The translations under genes and the position numbers were made by a program. The notes under the pieces were generated by a model. The model did no database searches. It was not told the origin of the DNA and worked only from the letters and a program-made list of their open reading frames with translations. From Pseudomonadota bacterium (GTDB lineage: Bacteria; Desulfobacterota; Desulfobacteria; Desulfobacterales; Desulfolunaceae): DNA of 64,000 nucleotides. The stretch covers positions 1-64,000 of the forward strand of contig JAHIRD010000006.1 of NCBI GenBank assembly GCA_018818835.1, written 5' to 3'. Within the stretch, counting starts at the first letter, position 1. Each line of letters starts with the position of its first letter. This document shows positions 7,988 to 17,851 of the stretch, piece after piece.

Positions 7988-9189
7988 AAAAACGTCTGAG
8001 AATAATAATCCCCCTGGGGGTGATTGCCCTGGTGGTGTTGATCTATATCCTGGTTGTTCGTAAAAACCATAACGGTGATACGATTCGTGTTTCGGGTAAT
8101 ATCGAGGTGATTGAATCCCGTCTGGGTTTCAGAATTCCGGGTAGGCTTGAAAAACGCCTGGTGGATGAGGGGGATGACGTCGTAGAAGGCCAAGTCCTTG
8201 CCATTTTGGATTCATCGGATCAGCGGGCGGCCCTGGATCGGGCCCAGGCCAATTTCGCATACAGCGAGTCGGTCCTTGAGGAGCTTTCAACCGGCAGCAG
8301 GCCCCAGGAACTGGATAAGGCACAGGCCCGGAAGAATCAGGCCAGATATGCGTTGGATGAGTTGAAAAAAGGGAGCCGGACTCAGGATATTGAACGGGCT
8401 CGTGCTGAACTGGAACGGGCCACGGCCGCTTTGGGAACCGCCGAGGCCCAGCTTGCCCAGGCCAAATCGGATTTTGAACGATTTGAGGCCTTGTACACCA
8501 ATGCGGGTATAAGTCAGCGGGAATATGAGCGATATAAGACACAGTACGAAACAGCAAAAAACCAGAACCTTGAAGCAGCGGCACGGGTGACCAATGCCCG
8601 GCAAGCCTTGAGTCTGAGTGAGGAAGGTCCACGGAAAGAAGAGATCAAGCGGGCTGAGTCCGCCTTGAAACAAGCAGAAGCCGAATTCGCTCTGGTGAAG
8701 ATTGGACCCCGAAAAGAAACCCTGGATCAGGCCACGGCCCAGATGAATGCGGCCAAAGCCGCCTTGGAACAGGCCCGTCTGCAGCTTTCATATACAGAAC
8801 TTCACTCTCCCATAAACGGGGTGGTACTGACCAAGGCCGCGGAAGTTGGGGAATATTTGAATCCAGGTTCTGCCGTGCTTGTGGTGGGAGATCTGGCCCA
8901 TCCCTGGGTCAGGGCCTATATTCATGAGAAAGATTTGGGACGGCTTCGCCTTAAAGACAAAGCCCAGGTGAAAATTGATGCCTTTGAGAACAGGGTTTTC
9001 ACGGGAATGGTGAGCTTTATCAGCAGCCAGGCTGAATTCACGCCCAAGGCGGTTCAGACCTTTGAAGAACGTGTCAAATTGATGTTTAGGATCAAAATTG
9101 ATCTTGAAAATTCTGAGAATTACCTGAAGCCCGGTATGCCTGCCGATGCCTTGATTTTCTGCCCCAACAACTGGGCAGCCAGACCCTGA
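7984..9189 (+). CDS. ybhG: HlyD-type periplasmic adaptor (membrane fusion protein), YbhG-like
   Basis: 401 aa. It has one N-terminal membrane anchor (IIIPLGVIALVVLIYILVV), then a lipoyl half-motif (GFRIPGRLEKRLVDEGDDVVEGQVL). A long Ala/Glu-rich coiled coil spans about residues 75-265. The returning lipoyl segment (SPINGVVLTKAAEVGEYL) and a beta-barrel follow. The protein should link the inner-membrane ABC exporter to the TolC-like channel. The coiled coil is longer than in E. coli YbhG (about 330 aa in all). It overlaps the TetR gene by four bases. Confidence 0.92.
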   Translation: MKKRLRIIIPLGVIALVVLIYILVVRKNHNGDTIRVSGNIEVIESRLGFRIPGRLEKRLVDEGDDVVEGQVLAILDSSDQRAALDRAQANFAYSESVLEELSTGSRPQELDKAQARKNQARYALDELKKGSRTQDIERARAELERATAALGTAEAQLAQAKSDFERFEALYTNAGISQREYERYKTQYETAKNQNLEAAARVTNARQALSLSEEGPRKEEIKRAESALKQAEAEFALVKIGPRKETLDQATAQMNAAKAALEQARLQLSYTELHSPINGVVLTKAAEVGEYLNPGSAVLVVGDLAHPWVRAYIHEKDLGRLRLKDKAQVKIDAFENRVFTGMVSFISSQAEFTPKAVQTFEERVKLMFRIKIDLENSENYLKPGMPADALIFCPNNWAARP

Positions 9190-9198
9190 CGGGAGTTT

Positions 9199-11169
9199 AT
9201 GGATATGGACAGGACAAAGGCTGCCATACAGGCAATAGATCTTTGCAAAAAATTTGGAGATTTTGATGCTGTTTCCCATCTTAATCTTGAAGTGTATCCG
9301 GGTGAGATCTTCGGATTGGTGGGGCCGGACGGGGCAGGGAAGACAACGACCTTGCGCATGCTGTCGAGCATCATGGACCCCAGTTCGGGAACAGCGTCCA
9401 TTGCAGGTTTTGATGTGGCCGGACAATCGGCGGAGGTCAAGGACCATCTTGCTTATATGAGCCAGCGTTTCAGTCTGTATTCAGATTTGACGGTCAATGA
9501 AAATATCGCGTTTTACGCAGATCTTTATGGGGTTCCGAAAAAAGGACGGTCCCAGCGCATCGACGAACTTCTGGATTTCAGTTCCATGGGGCCGTTTAAA
9601 AAAAGAAGGGCAGGAAACCTGTCCGGGGGTATGAAACAGAAATTACAGCTGGTCTGTGCCCTTGTGCATACCCCCAAGGTCCTTCTTTTAGATGAGCCGA
9701 CCAATGGGGTGGATCCGGTGAGTCGAAGGGATTTCTGGCGGATTCTCTATCAGTTGCTCAAACAGGATGTGGCGATTCTGGTGACCACAGCCTATCTGGA
9801 TGAGGCGGAACGCTGTAACCGGGTGGGGCTTTTGAACCAGGGCAAATTGATGGCCACGGGGACTCCCGGGGAGATCAAAACCCTGATGACCGGCGAGATT
9901 ATTGCCATCAAAAGCCCGGATGCCTGGGCGATCACCCGTTTGATCCGTGATAATCTGGATTGCCAGAGTGTGAATGTGTTTGGCGATACGGTCCATGTGG
10001 TCTGCCAGAATCTGGAAAAGGTCTCGGCCATGTCCAGGGATTTGATCGAAACAGCCGGGTTTACTGTTGAGAGTATCCGGCCGGCACTACCCACCCTGGA
10101 AGACGTGTTTGTGAGTGTCCTTGGAACCAAAACTACGGGAAAAGAGGAGGATGATCATAAACGTCTGATGGCATCGGGCATGACCAGGGTCAAACACGGG
10201 AACGAAGGGGAGTTTGCGGTTCAGGTGACCGGTCTCACGCGTAGGTTTGGAGATTTTACAGCGGTGAATGCCTTGAGTTTCCAGGTGCCCCAGGGAGAAA
10301 TTTTCGGTTTTCTCGGGCCCAACGGTGCGGGTAAAAGCACCACCATCCGTATGCTCTGCGGCCTTCTGGAGCCCAGCGAGGGCCAGGGCACCGTGGGGGG
10401 CTTTGATATCCGTAAAAACCCGGAATCCATCAAGCAGCATATCGGCTACATGAGTCAGAAATTTTCTTTGTACGAGGATCTGACCGTGGAGGAAAATATT
10501 CGATTTTACGGTGGAATTTACGGCCTTGAAGGGGCCAGGATCAAAGAACGGAAAGAATGGGCTGTGGCCATGTCCGGTCTTTCGGGTCACCAGAAAAATC
10601 TGACGCGAAATCTCAGCGGAGGCATCAAACAGCGGCTGGCTCTGGCCTGCGCCTTGCTGCACCAGCCGCCCATCATATTTCTGGACGAGCCCACCAGCGG
10701 TGTTGATCCTCTGAGCCGGCGGCGGTTCTGGGATTTGATCTACGCCATGGCAGATCTTGGAGTCACCGTGTTTGTGACCACCCATTACATGGAAGAGGCC
10801 GAGTACTGTGATCGGGTGGCTTTGATTTACGGGGGCAATATGATTGCCATGGGCACACCCCTTGAACTGAAAACAAAACGGATGACCGATACCATTCTGG
10901 ATTTGAAATGTTCAAGGCCCCAGGACATTGCATCTGATCTTGCGGCCCTGCCCCAGGTGCGTGATGCAGCCATGTTTGGCGCCGGGCTTCATCTTGTGGT
11001 GGATGATGCACAGGCGGGGGAACAGGCTGTGCGTGAGAAACTTGGTGCTCTGGGAGTAAATATTTTAGGTCTTGAACAGGTGACGCCCAGCATGGAGGAT
11101 GTGTTTATCTCCCTGATCGAGGAAGTGGATCGAAATGGGAAGAATACCTCAAACGGAGGCGTTTCATGA
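9199..11169 (+). CDS. ybhF: ABC exporter ATPase with two fused nucleotide-binding domains, YbhF-like
   Basis: 656 aa with two complete ABC domains. In the first, Walker A GPDGAGKTTT, signature LSGGMKQKL and Walker B VLLLDEPTNGVDP lie at about 45-175. In the second, GPNGAGKSTT, LSGGIKQRL and IIFLDEPTSGVDP lie at about 375-510. The two are joined by a charged linker near residue 310. A second in-frame ATG at 9205 is better spaced from GGGAG and may be the real start. The fused double ATPase is characteristic of YbhF. It powers the two ABC-2 permeases encoded next. Confidence 0.94.
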   Translation: MDMDRTKAAIQAIDLCKKFGDFDAVSHLNLEVYPGEIFGLVGPDGAGKTTTLRMLSSIMDPSSGTASIAGFDVAGQSAEVKDHLAYMSQRFSLYSDLTVNENIAFYADLYGVPKKGRSQRIDELLDFSSMGPFKKRRAGNLSGGMKQKLQLVCALVHTPKVLLLDEPTNGVDPVSRRDFWRILYQLLKQDVAILVTTAYLDEAERCNRVGLLNQGKLMATGTPGEIKTLMTGEIIAIKSPDAWAITRLIRDNLDCQSVNVFGDTVHVVCQNLEKVSAMSRDLIETAGFTVESIRPALPTLEDVFVSVLGTKTTGKEEDDHKRLMASGMTRVKHGNEGEFAVQVTGLTRRFGDFTAVNALSFQVPQGEIFGFLGPNGAGKSTTIRMLCGLLEPSEGQGTVGGFDIRKNPESIKQHIGYMSQKFSLYEDLTVEENIRFYGGIYGLEGARIKERKEWAVAMSGLSGHQKNLTRNLSGGIKQRLALACALLHQPPIIFLDEPTSGVDPLSRRRFWDLIYAMADLGVTVFVTTHYMEEAEYCDRVALIYGGNMIAMGTPLELKTKRMTDTILDLKCSRPQDIASDLAALPQVRDAAMFGAGLHLVVDDAQAGEQAVREKLGALGVNILGLEQVTPSMEDVFISLIEEVDRNGKNTSNGGVS

Positions 11170-12302
11170 TCAGTTCCGGACGATTGAGAGCCGTTGCCAG
11201 AAAGGAATTCATCCATGTGATACGGGACTGGCGAAGTTTGTTTCTGGCTTTGGCCATTCCCGTGATTCTTATCCTTTTGTTCGGCTATGCCCTGACCCTG
11301 GATTTGAAACATGTTCCCACCGTTGTCTGGGATCAGTCCCGGACATCGGAAAGCAGGGAGCTGATCAGTTTGTACAAGGGCTCACCCTATTTTTCTATTC
11401 TTGACTTCAAACAGTCTTATCCGGAGATCCAGGAAGCCCTGGACCGGGGACAGGCCATGGTGGCCCTTGTGATTCCTGGGGATTTTGCAGAAAAGATCCA
11501 TGGAAACAAAACGGTGAGCATCCAGATTATCGTGGATGGAAGTGATGCCAATACCTCCCGTCTGGCCTCGGGATATGCCGAAAGCGTGGGCATGATCTAT
11601 AATCTGAAACTTCGGGCCAGGCTGAACCATTTTAACCCAGGCTCTGATACGGACAATCCGGTGGAGCTGGTTTCACGGGCCTGGTATAATCAGGGGCTCA
11701 GGGGCCAGAACGTGCTTATTCCCGGCATCATCGCCATCGTGATGATCGTGATCGCAGCCATGCTCACCAGCGTTACCGTGGCCAGGGAGTGGGAAACAGG
11801 GACCATGGAACAGCTGATCAGCACGCCGCTTAGGGGACCTGAGCTGGTCTTCGGCAAGGTGATTCCCTATTTTCTCATCGGCATGACTGATGTGACCATT
11901 GCTGTGGCCTTGGGGAGAGTTCTTTTTGGAGTACATATTGTGGGAAATGCGGGGCTGTTGTTTGCCATGGCCGCTCTTTTTTTAACCGGGGCCCTGTTTT
12001 TCGGCATGACCTTGAGCATTGTCCTGAAATCACAGGTTCTGGCCAATCAGATCGCCATTATCTCTGGGTTTATACCCACCCTGGTGCTGAGCGGTTTTGT
12101 TTTTGCCATTGAAAATATGCCCGTGGTGATCCAGGGGATTACCTGTCTTGTTCCGGCCCGATATTTCATCGCTATCATGCGGGGGATTTACATGAAAGGT
12201 GTGGGGCTTGAAATCCTCTGGCTGGATGCGTTGCTTCTGACGGTGTACGCCGGTTTGATGGTGATACTTGCCAATCGGAAATTTAAATTCAAACTGGAGT
12301 AG
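11166..12302 (+). CDS. ybhS: ABC-2 type permease, YbhS-like
   Basis: 378 aa. N-terminal VARKEFIHVIRDWRSLFLALAIPVILILLFGYAL gives the first membrane helix, followed by a large extracytoplasmic domain and five further hydrophobic segments from about residue 180. The motif REWETGTMEQLISTPL is the typical ABC-2 coupling helix. The start overlaps the ATPase stop (ATGA). It should form a heterodimer with the following permease. Confidence 0.93.
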   Translation: MISSGRLRAVARKEFIHVIRDWRSLFLALAIPVILILLFGYALTLDLKHVPTVVWDQSRTSESRELISLYKGSPYFSILDFKQSYPEIQEALDRGQAMVALVIPGDFAEKIHGNKTVSIQIIVDGSDANTSRLASGYAESVGMIYNLKLRARLNHFNPGSDTDNPVELVSRAWYNQGLRGQNVLIPGIIAIVMIVIAAMLTSVTVAREWETGTMEQLISTPLRGPELVFGKVIPYFLIGMTDVTIAVALGRVLFGVHIVGNAGLLFAMAALFLTGALFFGMTLSIVLKSQVLANQIAIISGFIPTLVLSGFVFAIENMPVVIQGITCLVPARYFIAIMRGIYMKGVGLEILWLDALLLTVYAGLMVILANRKFKFKLE

Positions 12303-12305
12303 CCC

Positions 12306-13433
12306 ATGTTCAATCGAATCCGACATATGCTGATCAAGGAATTCCTTCAGATGTTCAGGGACCCCCGCATGCGGATGGTGGTCTTTGGCTTTCCGGTGAT
12401 CCAGATGATGGTCATGGCCTTTGCCCTGAATACGGATGTCATGAACATCCGTACAGCGGTTCTGGACATGGACAAGAGTCCTGCGTCCAGGGAACTGATC
12501 GATACCTTTACGGCCGGGGGATATTTTAAGATTATCAAAGATACCGATTCCTGGACCGAGCTTCAGTCTTATCTCGATCAGGGCGATGTCCGGGTTCTGA
12601 TCGCTATCCCTTCCGGGTATGCCCAGGACATTAAAAGCGGGCAAACCGCAAAGGTCCAGATTATCAGCGATGGAACAGACAACAATACATCGGCCATTGT
12701 TTCCGGGTATTCGGAGAGGATTATCCGGGAGTACTCGAACCGTCTGCTTAAAAACAGATTGAATGCAAAAGGGGTGACCCAGCCGCCCATCGCCATGGAA
12801 ACCGTGACACGGGCCTTTTTCAACACCAATCAGGAAAGTCGTTATTACTATGTCCCGGCCCTGATTGCGGTGATGCTATTTATTTTCAGTATCATGTTGA
12901 CAAGCATTGGTATTGTCAAGGAAAAGGAAATTGGAACCATTGAACAGGTGATGGTGACCCCCATTCGGAAAATCGAATTTATTTTAGGGAAAACATTGCC
13001 CTACATGTTCACCGGCTATTTCACCATGACCATGATGCTCATCGTTGCCCGGCTGATTTTCGGGGTCACGGTCAAGGGGAATTATCCCCTTCTTTATTTT
13101 CTTACCGGGATTTATCTGTGTGGCAACATGGGTGTGGCCCTGGTCATCAGTGCCAGTGCCACCACCCAGCAGCAGGCCCTTTTGACCAGTTTTCTTTTTA
13201 TCATGCCGGGAGTCATGCTCAGCGGGTTCATGTTCCCGATCAACAACATGCCGGTGGTTATCCAATACCTGACGCACATCAATCCCATTCGCTGGTATCT
13301 GGAAATTTTAAGGGGAATCGTCATGAAGGGCGTTGGAATCGGAGTACTCTGGCATCAGGTGATGTGGCAGGCATCCCTGGCTGTTTTTTTTATATTTCTT
13401 GCTGCGAAACGGTTCAGGAAAACCTTGTCGTAA
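12306..13433 (+). CDS. ybhR: ABC-2 type permease, YbhR-like
   Basis: 375 aa, paralogous to the preceding gene and three bases after it. It has the same layout: first helix after IKEFLQMFRDPRMRMVVFG, an extracytoplasmic domain, then a membrane block with VKEKEIGTIEQVMVTPIRK. It is the partner permease of the YbhFSR-type exporter. E. coli YbhFSR has been linked to drug and cation export; the substrate here is not evident. Confidence 0.93.
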   Translation: MFNRIRHMLIKEFLQMFRDPRMRMVVFGFPVIQMMVMAFALNTDVMNIRTAVLDMDKSPASRELIDTFTAGGYFKIIKDTDSWTELQSYLDQGDVRVLIAIPSGYAQDIKSGQTAKVQIISDGTDNNTSAIVSGYSERIIREYSNRLLKNRLNAKGVTQPPIAMETVTRAFFNTNQESRYYYVPALIAVMLFIFSIMLTSIGIVKEKEIGTIEQVMVTPIRKIEFILGKTLPYMFTGYFTMTMMLIVARLIFGVTVKGNYPLLYFLTGIYLCGNMGVALVISASATTQQQALLTSFLFIMPGVMLSGFMFPINNMPVVIQYLTHINPIRWYLEILRGIVMKGVGIGVLWHQVMWQASLAVFFIFLAAKRFRKTLS

Positions 13434-13464
13434 TGAAGGGGGGGACTATGTTAAAGGAGATCGT

Positions 13465-14790
13465 ATGCTAAAACAAATTGTGATGATGACAATGATCAGT
13501 GTGTCTATGGCATCCTGGGGATTTGGAGATGATGCGGGCGCGGTGAAAAAGGTATCCCTTGCAACGGCCATTCAGACCGCGCTTTTGAATAATTCGGCCA
13601 TCAAGGCGGCACAGGGGGGAGAAAAGAGCGCTCTTGAAAACCTCAAGAGCAGCCGGGCGGATTTCCTGCCCAAAGCCACGGCCAGATACAGCTACACGCA
13701 CCTTGAAGATGCGCCTTATCAAAATGTGGGCGGAATTCAGCGTACGGTGGGAGATACGGACAATTACCACTGGGATGTGACGGTGGTCCAACCTTTGTTT
13801 ACCGGGTTTAGCCTCTGGTCAAGCTATGGTCTGTCCAAAGCCGATGCCGAGATTGGCCGACTTGAGCTGGAAAAGACGGTTCAGGATGTGATACGGGATG
13901 TGAAAACCGCTTATTTCGATGTGCTTTTGTCCGAACGTATCCAAAATGTGGCCATGGATAAGGTCAAAACACTGGATGCCCAGGAAAAGGATGCCACGAG
14001 TTTTTTTGACAATGGCATTATTCCCAAAAATGATCTTTTGAAATCCAGAATCGCACGGGCTGCAGCTGTTCAGGAGCTTGAAAAGGCGCGGGCCGATGCC
14101 ATGATTGCCATGTCCCGTCTGAGTGTTATCATGGGGGATACTATCAATGCGGACATCGTCCTCGAACAGGTCCAACCCATGGTCGCGGATAAGGAAAGCA
14201 TGGAGGTCCTGATTGAGGAAGCCTTACAAAACAGGCCGGAGCTTAGAATCATGGCCCAGGGGCTTGAAAAATTCAGCAGGAATATCCGCCTGAAACAAAG
14301 CGATTGTTATCCGGAGCTGTCCCTTGTGGGCCGTTATGAACAGAACGGGGATGATCCCGGGGCCACGGAAAATGAATTTTCCAATGACCACAACACCAGT
14401 GTGTCTGTCCAGGCCAACTGGACCTTTTTCGAATGGGGGAAATCCCGTGCGGATATTGCCAAGGTCCGTTATGATCAACGGGCATTCCGTGAGAATATCC
14501 GGTCCATGGAAGATCAGGTCCGCCTTGAAATCAAACAGGAATACCTGAATTTGAGTGTCCGGGAGAAAAATATCAAGACCGCCGAGGAAGCCCTGGAGCA
14601 GGCCCGGGAAAATTTTCGAATCACCAAGATCCAGTATCTTCAACATGTGACCACGTCAACGGAAGTTCTGGATGCCCAGAGTTATCTGAGCGGAGCTGAA
14701 AGTGATTACTACAAGGCCCTTTACGGTTACATGATCGCCCGTGCCCGGCTGGACCGTGCTGTTGGAAGGAAAGTTGTTGGGGGGGATTGA
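13465..14790 (+). CDS. TolC-family outer membrane efflux protein
   Basis: 441 aa from ATG 13465, which follows AAAGGAGATCGT. Signal peptide (MLKQIVMMTMISVSMASWGFG), then two repeats of the OEP type: VSLATAIQTALLNNSAIKAA starts the first, and the second contains LRIMAQGLEKFSRNIR and NWTFFEWGKSRADI. Long coiled-coil helices are visible. It would give the operon a dedicated outer-membrane duct, which the E. coli ybh operon lacks. It ends five bases from the convergent kinase gene. Confidence 0.92.
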   Translation: MLKQIVMMTMISVSMASWGFGDDAGAVKKVSLATAIQTALLNNSAIKAAQGGEKSALENLKSSRADFLPKATARYSYTHLEDAPYQNVGGIQRTVGDTDNYHWDVTVVQPLFTGFSLWSSYGLSKADAEIGRLELEKTVQDVIRDVKTAYFDVLLSERIQNVAMDKVKTLDAQEKDATSFFDNGIIPKNDLLKSRIARAAAVQELEKARADAMIAMSRLSVIMGDTINADIVLEQVQPMVADKESMEVLIEEALQNRPELRIMAQGLEKFSRNIRLKQSDCYPELSLVGRYEQNGDDPGATENEFSNDHNTSVSVQANWTFFEWGKSRADIAKVRYDQRAFRENIRSMEDQVRLEIKQEYLNLSVREKNIKTAEEALEQARENFRITKIQYLQHVTTSTEVLDAQSYLSGAESDYYKALYGYMIARARLDRAVGRKVVGGD

Positions 14791-14795
14791 TGGCC

Positions 14796-17240
14796 TCAAT
14801 CTTCCAGAACCCTTCTTATCTTTAAGGCCAGGTCCATTTTTGCAAATGGCTTCTGGATGAAGTTGACGTGTTCATCCAGAACACCGTGGTGGGCGATGAC
14901 GTCGGCTGTGTACCCGGACATGAACAGACATTTGAGATTCGGGTAAAGGGACAGGATGGACAGGGATAGCTCCCGGCCATTCATCTCGGGCATGATGACA
15001 TCGGTCATCAGAAGATGAATTTCCCCGGTGTGTTTTTGGGCCAGGGTGACTGCCTCTTTTGGCGAGGATGCTGCCAGTAGGGTGTAACCCTGATTCTCAA
15101 GCATGATGGAGGTCATTTTAAGGATTGCGGGCTCATCTTCAACCAGCAGGATGGTTTCCTGCCCTTGCAGGCTTTCTGCCGTGGGTGGGGATATGCTGGC
15201 TGCATCGTCTTTGCCCTCATATCGGGGCAGATAAATCCTGAACGACGTGCCCTGGCCAGGTTCGCTTTCAACACGAATGAATCCGTTGTTCTGCTTGACA
15301 ATGCCGTACACCGTGGCCAGCCCAAGGCCGGTGCCCTTGCCCATCTCCTTGGTGGTGAAAAAGGGTTCGAAAAGATGGCCCAGTGTTTCCTGGGTCATGC
15401 CCAGGCCATTGTCGCTGACGTTGAGCAGCACATAATCGCCTGGGACAACCTCGGAAAGATTTGAACAATAATCCTTATCAAAGGTTTCAGTTGAGGTTTC
15501 GATGGTGACTGTACCCACGTCTGTGATGGCATCCCTGGCGTTGACGCAGAAGTTCGCCAGAATCTGGTCTATCTGCCCGGGGTCCATTTTAACGGGCCAC
15601 AGGCCCGTTCCCGGCAGCCAGGCCAGATCAATGTCTTCACCGATGAGGCGCCGCAACATCTTGAGCATTCCTTCCACGGTATCGTTTAAATCCAGGATTT
15701 TTGGGGCCACGGTCTGCTTGCGGGCAAAGGCCAGCAACTGTCGGGTAAAGTCGGCAGAGCGCATGGCCGCCTTTTGGATTTCCATCAGATCTGAATGCAG
15801 AGAAGACCCGAGATCCACCTGTTCCAGTGCAAGCTCGGTGTTGCCCAGGATCACCCCCAGCATATTGTTGAAATCATGGGCCACACCCCCGGCCAGGCGG
15901 CCCACATATTCCATTTTCTGGGCCTGGTTCAACTGGGCTTGAAGTGTCTCCTGTTCGGCTTCAGCCTGTTTGCGCCCGGTGATGTCCACCCGGGTCCCCA
16001 TCATGTGAAGGGGCTTCCCGTCAGTATCGTGCTGGACAACGTAGCCCGACACATGCTGCCAACGATACGTTCCATCTGCATGTCTTAATCGCGCTTCATA
16101 GATATATTCGGAGTCTTTTCCTGACAGAATCCGTTCAATTTTTTCTTTTACGAGACCACGATCATCGGGATGGACCCTTTCCAACCAGACCTCCCGATCC
16201 GAAAAGTCCGGATCCGGGTTATATCCCAGAAGGGTGTGATAGTGAGGTGATGCATGCCATTGATCATTTTTTATCTCCCAATCCCATGTCGCGGTTTTTG
16301 TTGCTTCAAGGGTCATTCTCAGGCGTTCCTCGCTTTCTATGAGCGCTTCTTCAGCCTTTTTACGCTGGGTGATGTCTTTGGCCATGCTGATGACGGCGCG
16401 TCGTCCATCGGGGAACTGTCCCAGGGATGCCGAGCTGAAATCCCAGACAAGCACCATGCCGCTCTTTGTTCTCACCTGGTATTCACCTTCATCTTTTTTG
16501 CCCTTTAAATCATAGAGATCATCTATATCTTTTTGGACAATGGTCCTTCTTTCACCATAGGCCTTTTCAGTCCATTCAGCCGTGGTGGGGATATCCGAAA
16601 GGGTATAGCCGGTCAATTCAGACCATGTGGAATTGATCATTTCCACATGACCATCCTCTGCATGGATCATGATGGGAAATGGGGCATTATCAAGCGCGAT
16701 GCGGAGACGGGCCTCGTTTTGAATCAGAGCCTCATCTGCCCGCTTGCGTTCCGCAAGTTCGAGGGCAAGCGCCTGGGTACGCTCTTCAACAAGGGCTTCC
16801 AGATGGTCGCTCTGCCACTGAATTTCCTGCCTCTGGCGGTCAATTTCAAGAAATACCCGGACCTTGGCAAGCAGCACTTCCGGTGCATAGGGTTTGATAA
16901 TATAATCCACACCCCCGGCCTCGTATCCATTGAATATCTGTTGCTCATCCTGGTAGGCAGCGGTGACAAAGATAACGGGGAGCAATCCGGTCGATTTGTC
17001 CTTTCGTAAGTGCTCCGCCAGCTCGAATCCGTTCATCTCCGGCATCATGACATCCAGAATTGCCAGGGCAAAGGTGTGGTCAAGGGTCGCAGCCAGGGCA
17101 TCGTTGCCATTGGTCGCTTCAATGATTTCGACATGGATACTCCGGAGGACCTGCTTGAGGGCCACAAGGTTCTCTTTCCTGTCATCGACAATCAGAATTT
17201 TCTGTGCTGGGGTCATTCCCTTCTCCGATGTATGCATCAT
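14796..17240 (-). CDS. hybrid sensor kinase REC-PAS-PAS-HisKA-HATPase-REC
   Basis: 814 aa, no membrane segment. An N-terminal receiver has phosphoacceptor D63 (LAILDVMMPEMNG). It is followed by a short coiled coil and two PAS/PAC modules (about 175-295 and 305-430, the second ending GTRVDITGRKQAE). The HisKA motif GGVAHDFNNML has its His near 445. HATPase boxes DNGLGM and GTGLGLATVYGIV follow, then a C-terminal receiver (LLMTDVIMPEMNG). Its start overlaps the cheB stop, so it is the last gene of a four-gene signalling operon. The cytoplasmic PAS domains suggest an intracellular cue. Confidence 0.93.
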   Translation of the reverse strand: MMHTSEKGMTPAQKILIVDDRKENLVALKQVLRSIHVEIIEATNGNDALAATLDHTFALAILDVMMPEMNGFELAEHLRKDKSTGLLPVIFVTAAYQDEQQIFNGYEAGGVDYIIKPYAPEVLLAKVRVFLEIDRQRQEIQWQSDHLEALVEERTQALALELAERKRADEALIQNEARLRIALDNAPFPIMIHAEDGHVEMINSTWSELTGYTLSDIPTTAEWTEKAYGERRTIVQKDIDDLYDLKGKKDEGEYQVRTKSGMVLVWDFSSASLGQFPDGRRAVISMAKDITQRKKAEEALIESEERLRMTLEATKTATWDWEIKNDQWHASPHYHTLLGYNPDPDFSDREVWLERVHPDDRGLVKEKIERILSGKDSEYIYEARLRHADGTYRWQHVSGYVVQHDTDGKPLHMMGTRVDITGRKQAEAEQETLQAQLNQAQKMEYVGRLAGGVAHDFNNMLGVILGNTELALEQVDLGSSLHSDLMEIQKAAMRSADFTRQLLAFARKQTVAPKILDLNDTVEGMLKMLRRLIGEDIDLAWLPGTGLWPVKMDPGQIDQILANFCVNARDAITDVGTVTIETSTETFDKDYCSNLSEVVPGDYVLLNVSDNGLGMTQETLGHLFEPFFTTKEMGKGTGLGLATVYGIVKQNNGFIRVESEPGQGTSFRIYLPRYEGKDDAASISPPTAESLQGQETILLVEDEPAILKMTSIMLENQGYTLLAASSPKEAVTLAQKHTGEIHLLMTDVIMPEMNGRELSLSILSLYPNLKCLFMSGYTADVIAHHGVLDEHVNFIQKPFAKMDLALKIRRVLED

Positions 17241-17851
17241 TGATGCTGATTTGATTTTTGCCCAAGTGCCATGAGTTTATTCCCGATTTTTTCAGCTGTA
17301 AGAATATAATCCACAACGCCGGCATCAATGGCTGCCTGGGGCATCACGGGATACGCGGAACTGTTTGGATCCTGTGCCATGGTCAGGCCTCCGGCCGTCT
17401 TTATGGCTCCCATGCCGACGGTACCGTCCGCACTTGCCCCCGAGAGGATGATTCCAATCACCCGGTTTCCATAACAAAGGGCTGCGCTTTCAAAGAGCAC
17501 GTCGATGGACGGTCGTGACCAGTTTACTTTTTCATCTGTGGATAGAGCGATGGTTTTGTTCATCTCCACGAGCATATGATAGTCTGCCGGTGCGGTATAA
17601 ACGATCCCGGGTTCAATTGTTTGTTTGTCATATGGCTCGATCACAGGTATCTTCAAGGCGTTTGACAGGTGACGGGAGAACATGCCGTCATCATTGTGAT
17701 GCAGATGCTGGACCAGTAGAATCGGCAGAGCATAATCCTTTGGCAATGACGAAAGGATGGCAATGAATGCCTTAAATCCTCCGGCTGAGCCGCCCATGAC
17801 CACAGCATGATAGCTTACCTCACGACGTGGCTTGTGTTCTTTGTTATTCAT
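17237..17851 (-). CDS. cheB: CheB methylesterase catalytic domain (no receiver)
   Basis: 204 aa from ATG 17851. Catalytic Ser22 (GGSAGG), His49 (VQHLHH) and Asp142 (GASADGTVGM) match the CheB triad. The usual N-terminal receiver is missing, so it is a stand-alone esterase domain. It overlaps cheR by eight bases and the downstream kinase by a few bases. Methyl-accepting receptors are absent here, so it may act on other targets or serve as part of a CheR/CheB-kinase signalling complex. Confidence 0.92.
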   Translation of the reverse strand: MNNKEHKPRREVSYHAVVMGGSAGGFKAFIAILSSLPKDYALPILLVQHLHHNDDGMFSRHLSNALKIPVIEPYDKQTIEPGIVYTAPADYHMLVEMNKTIALSTDEKVNWSRPSIDVLFESAALCYGNRVIGIILSGASADGTVGMGAIKTAGGLTMAQDPNSSAYPVMPQAAIDAGVVDYILTAEKIGNKLMALGQKSNQHQ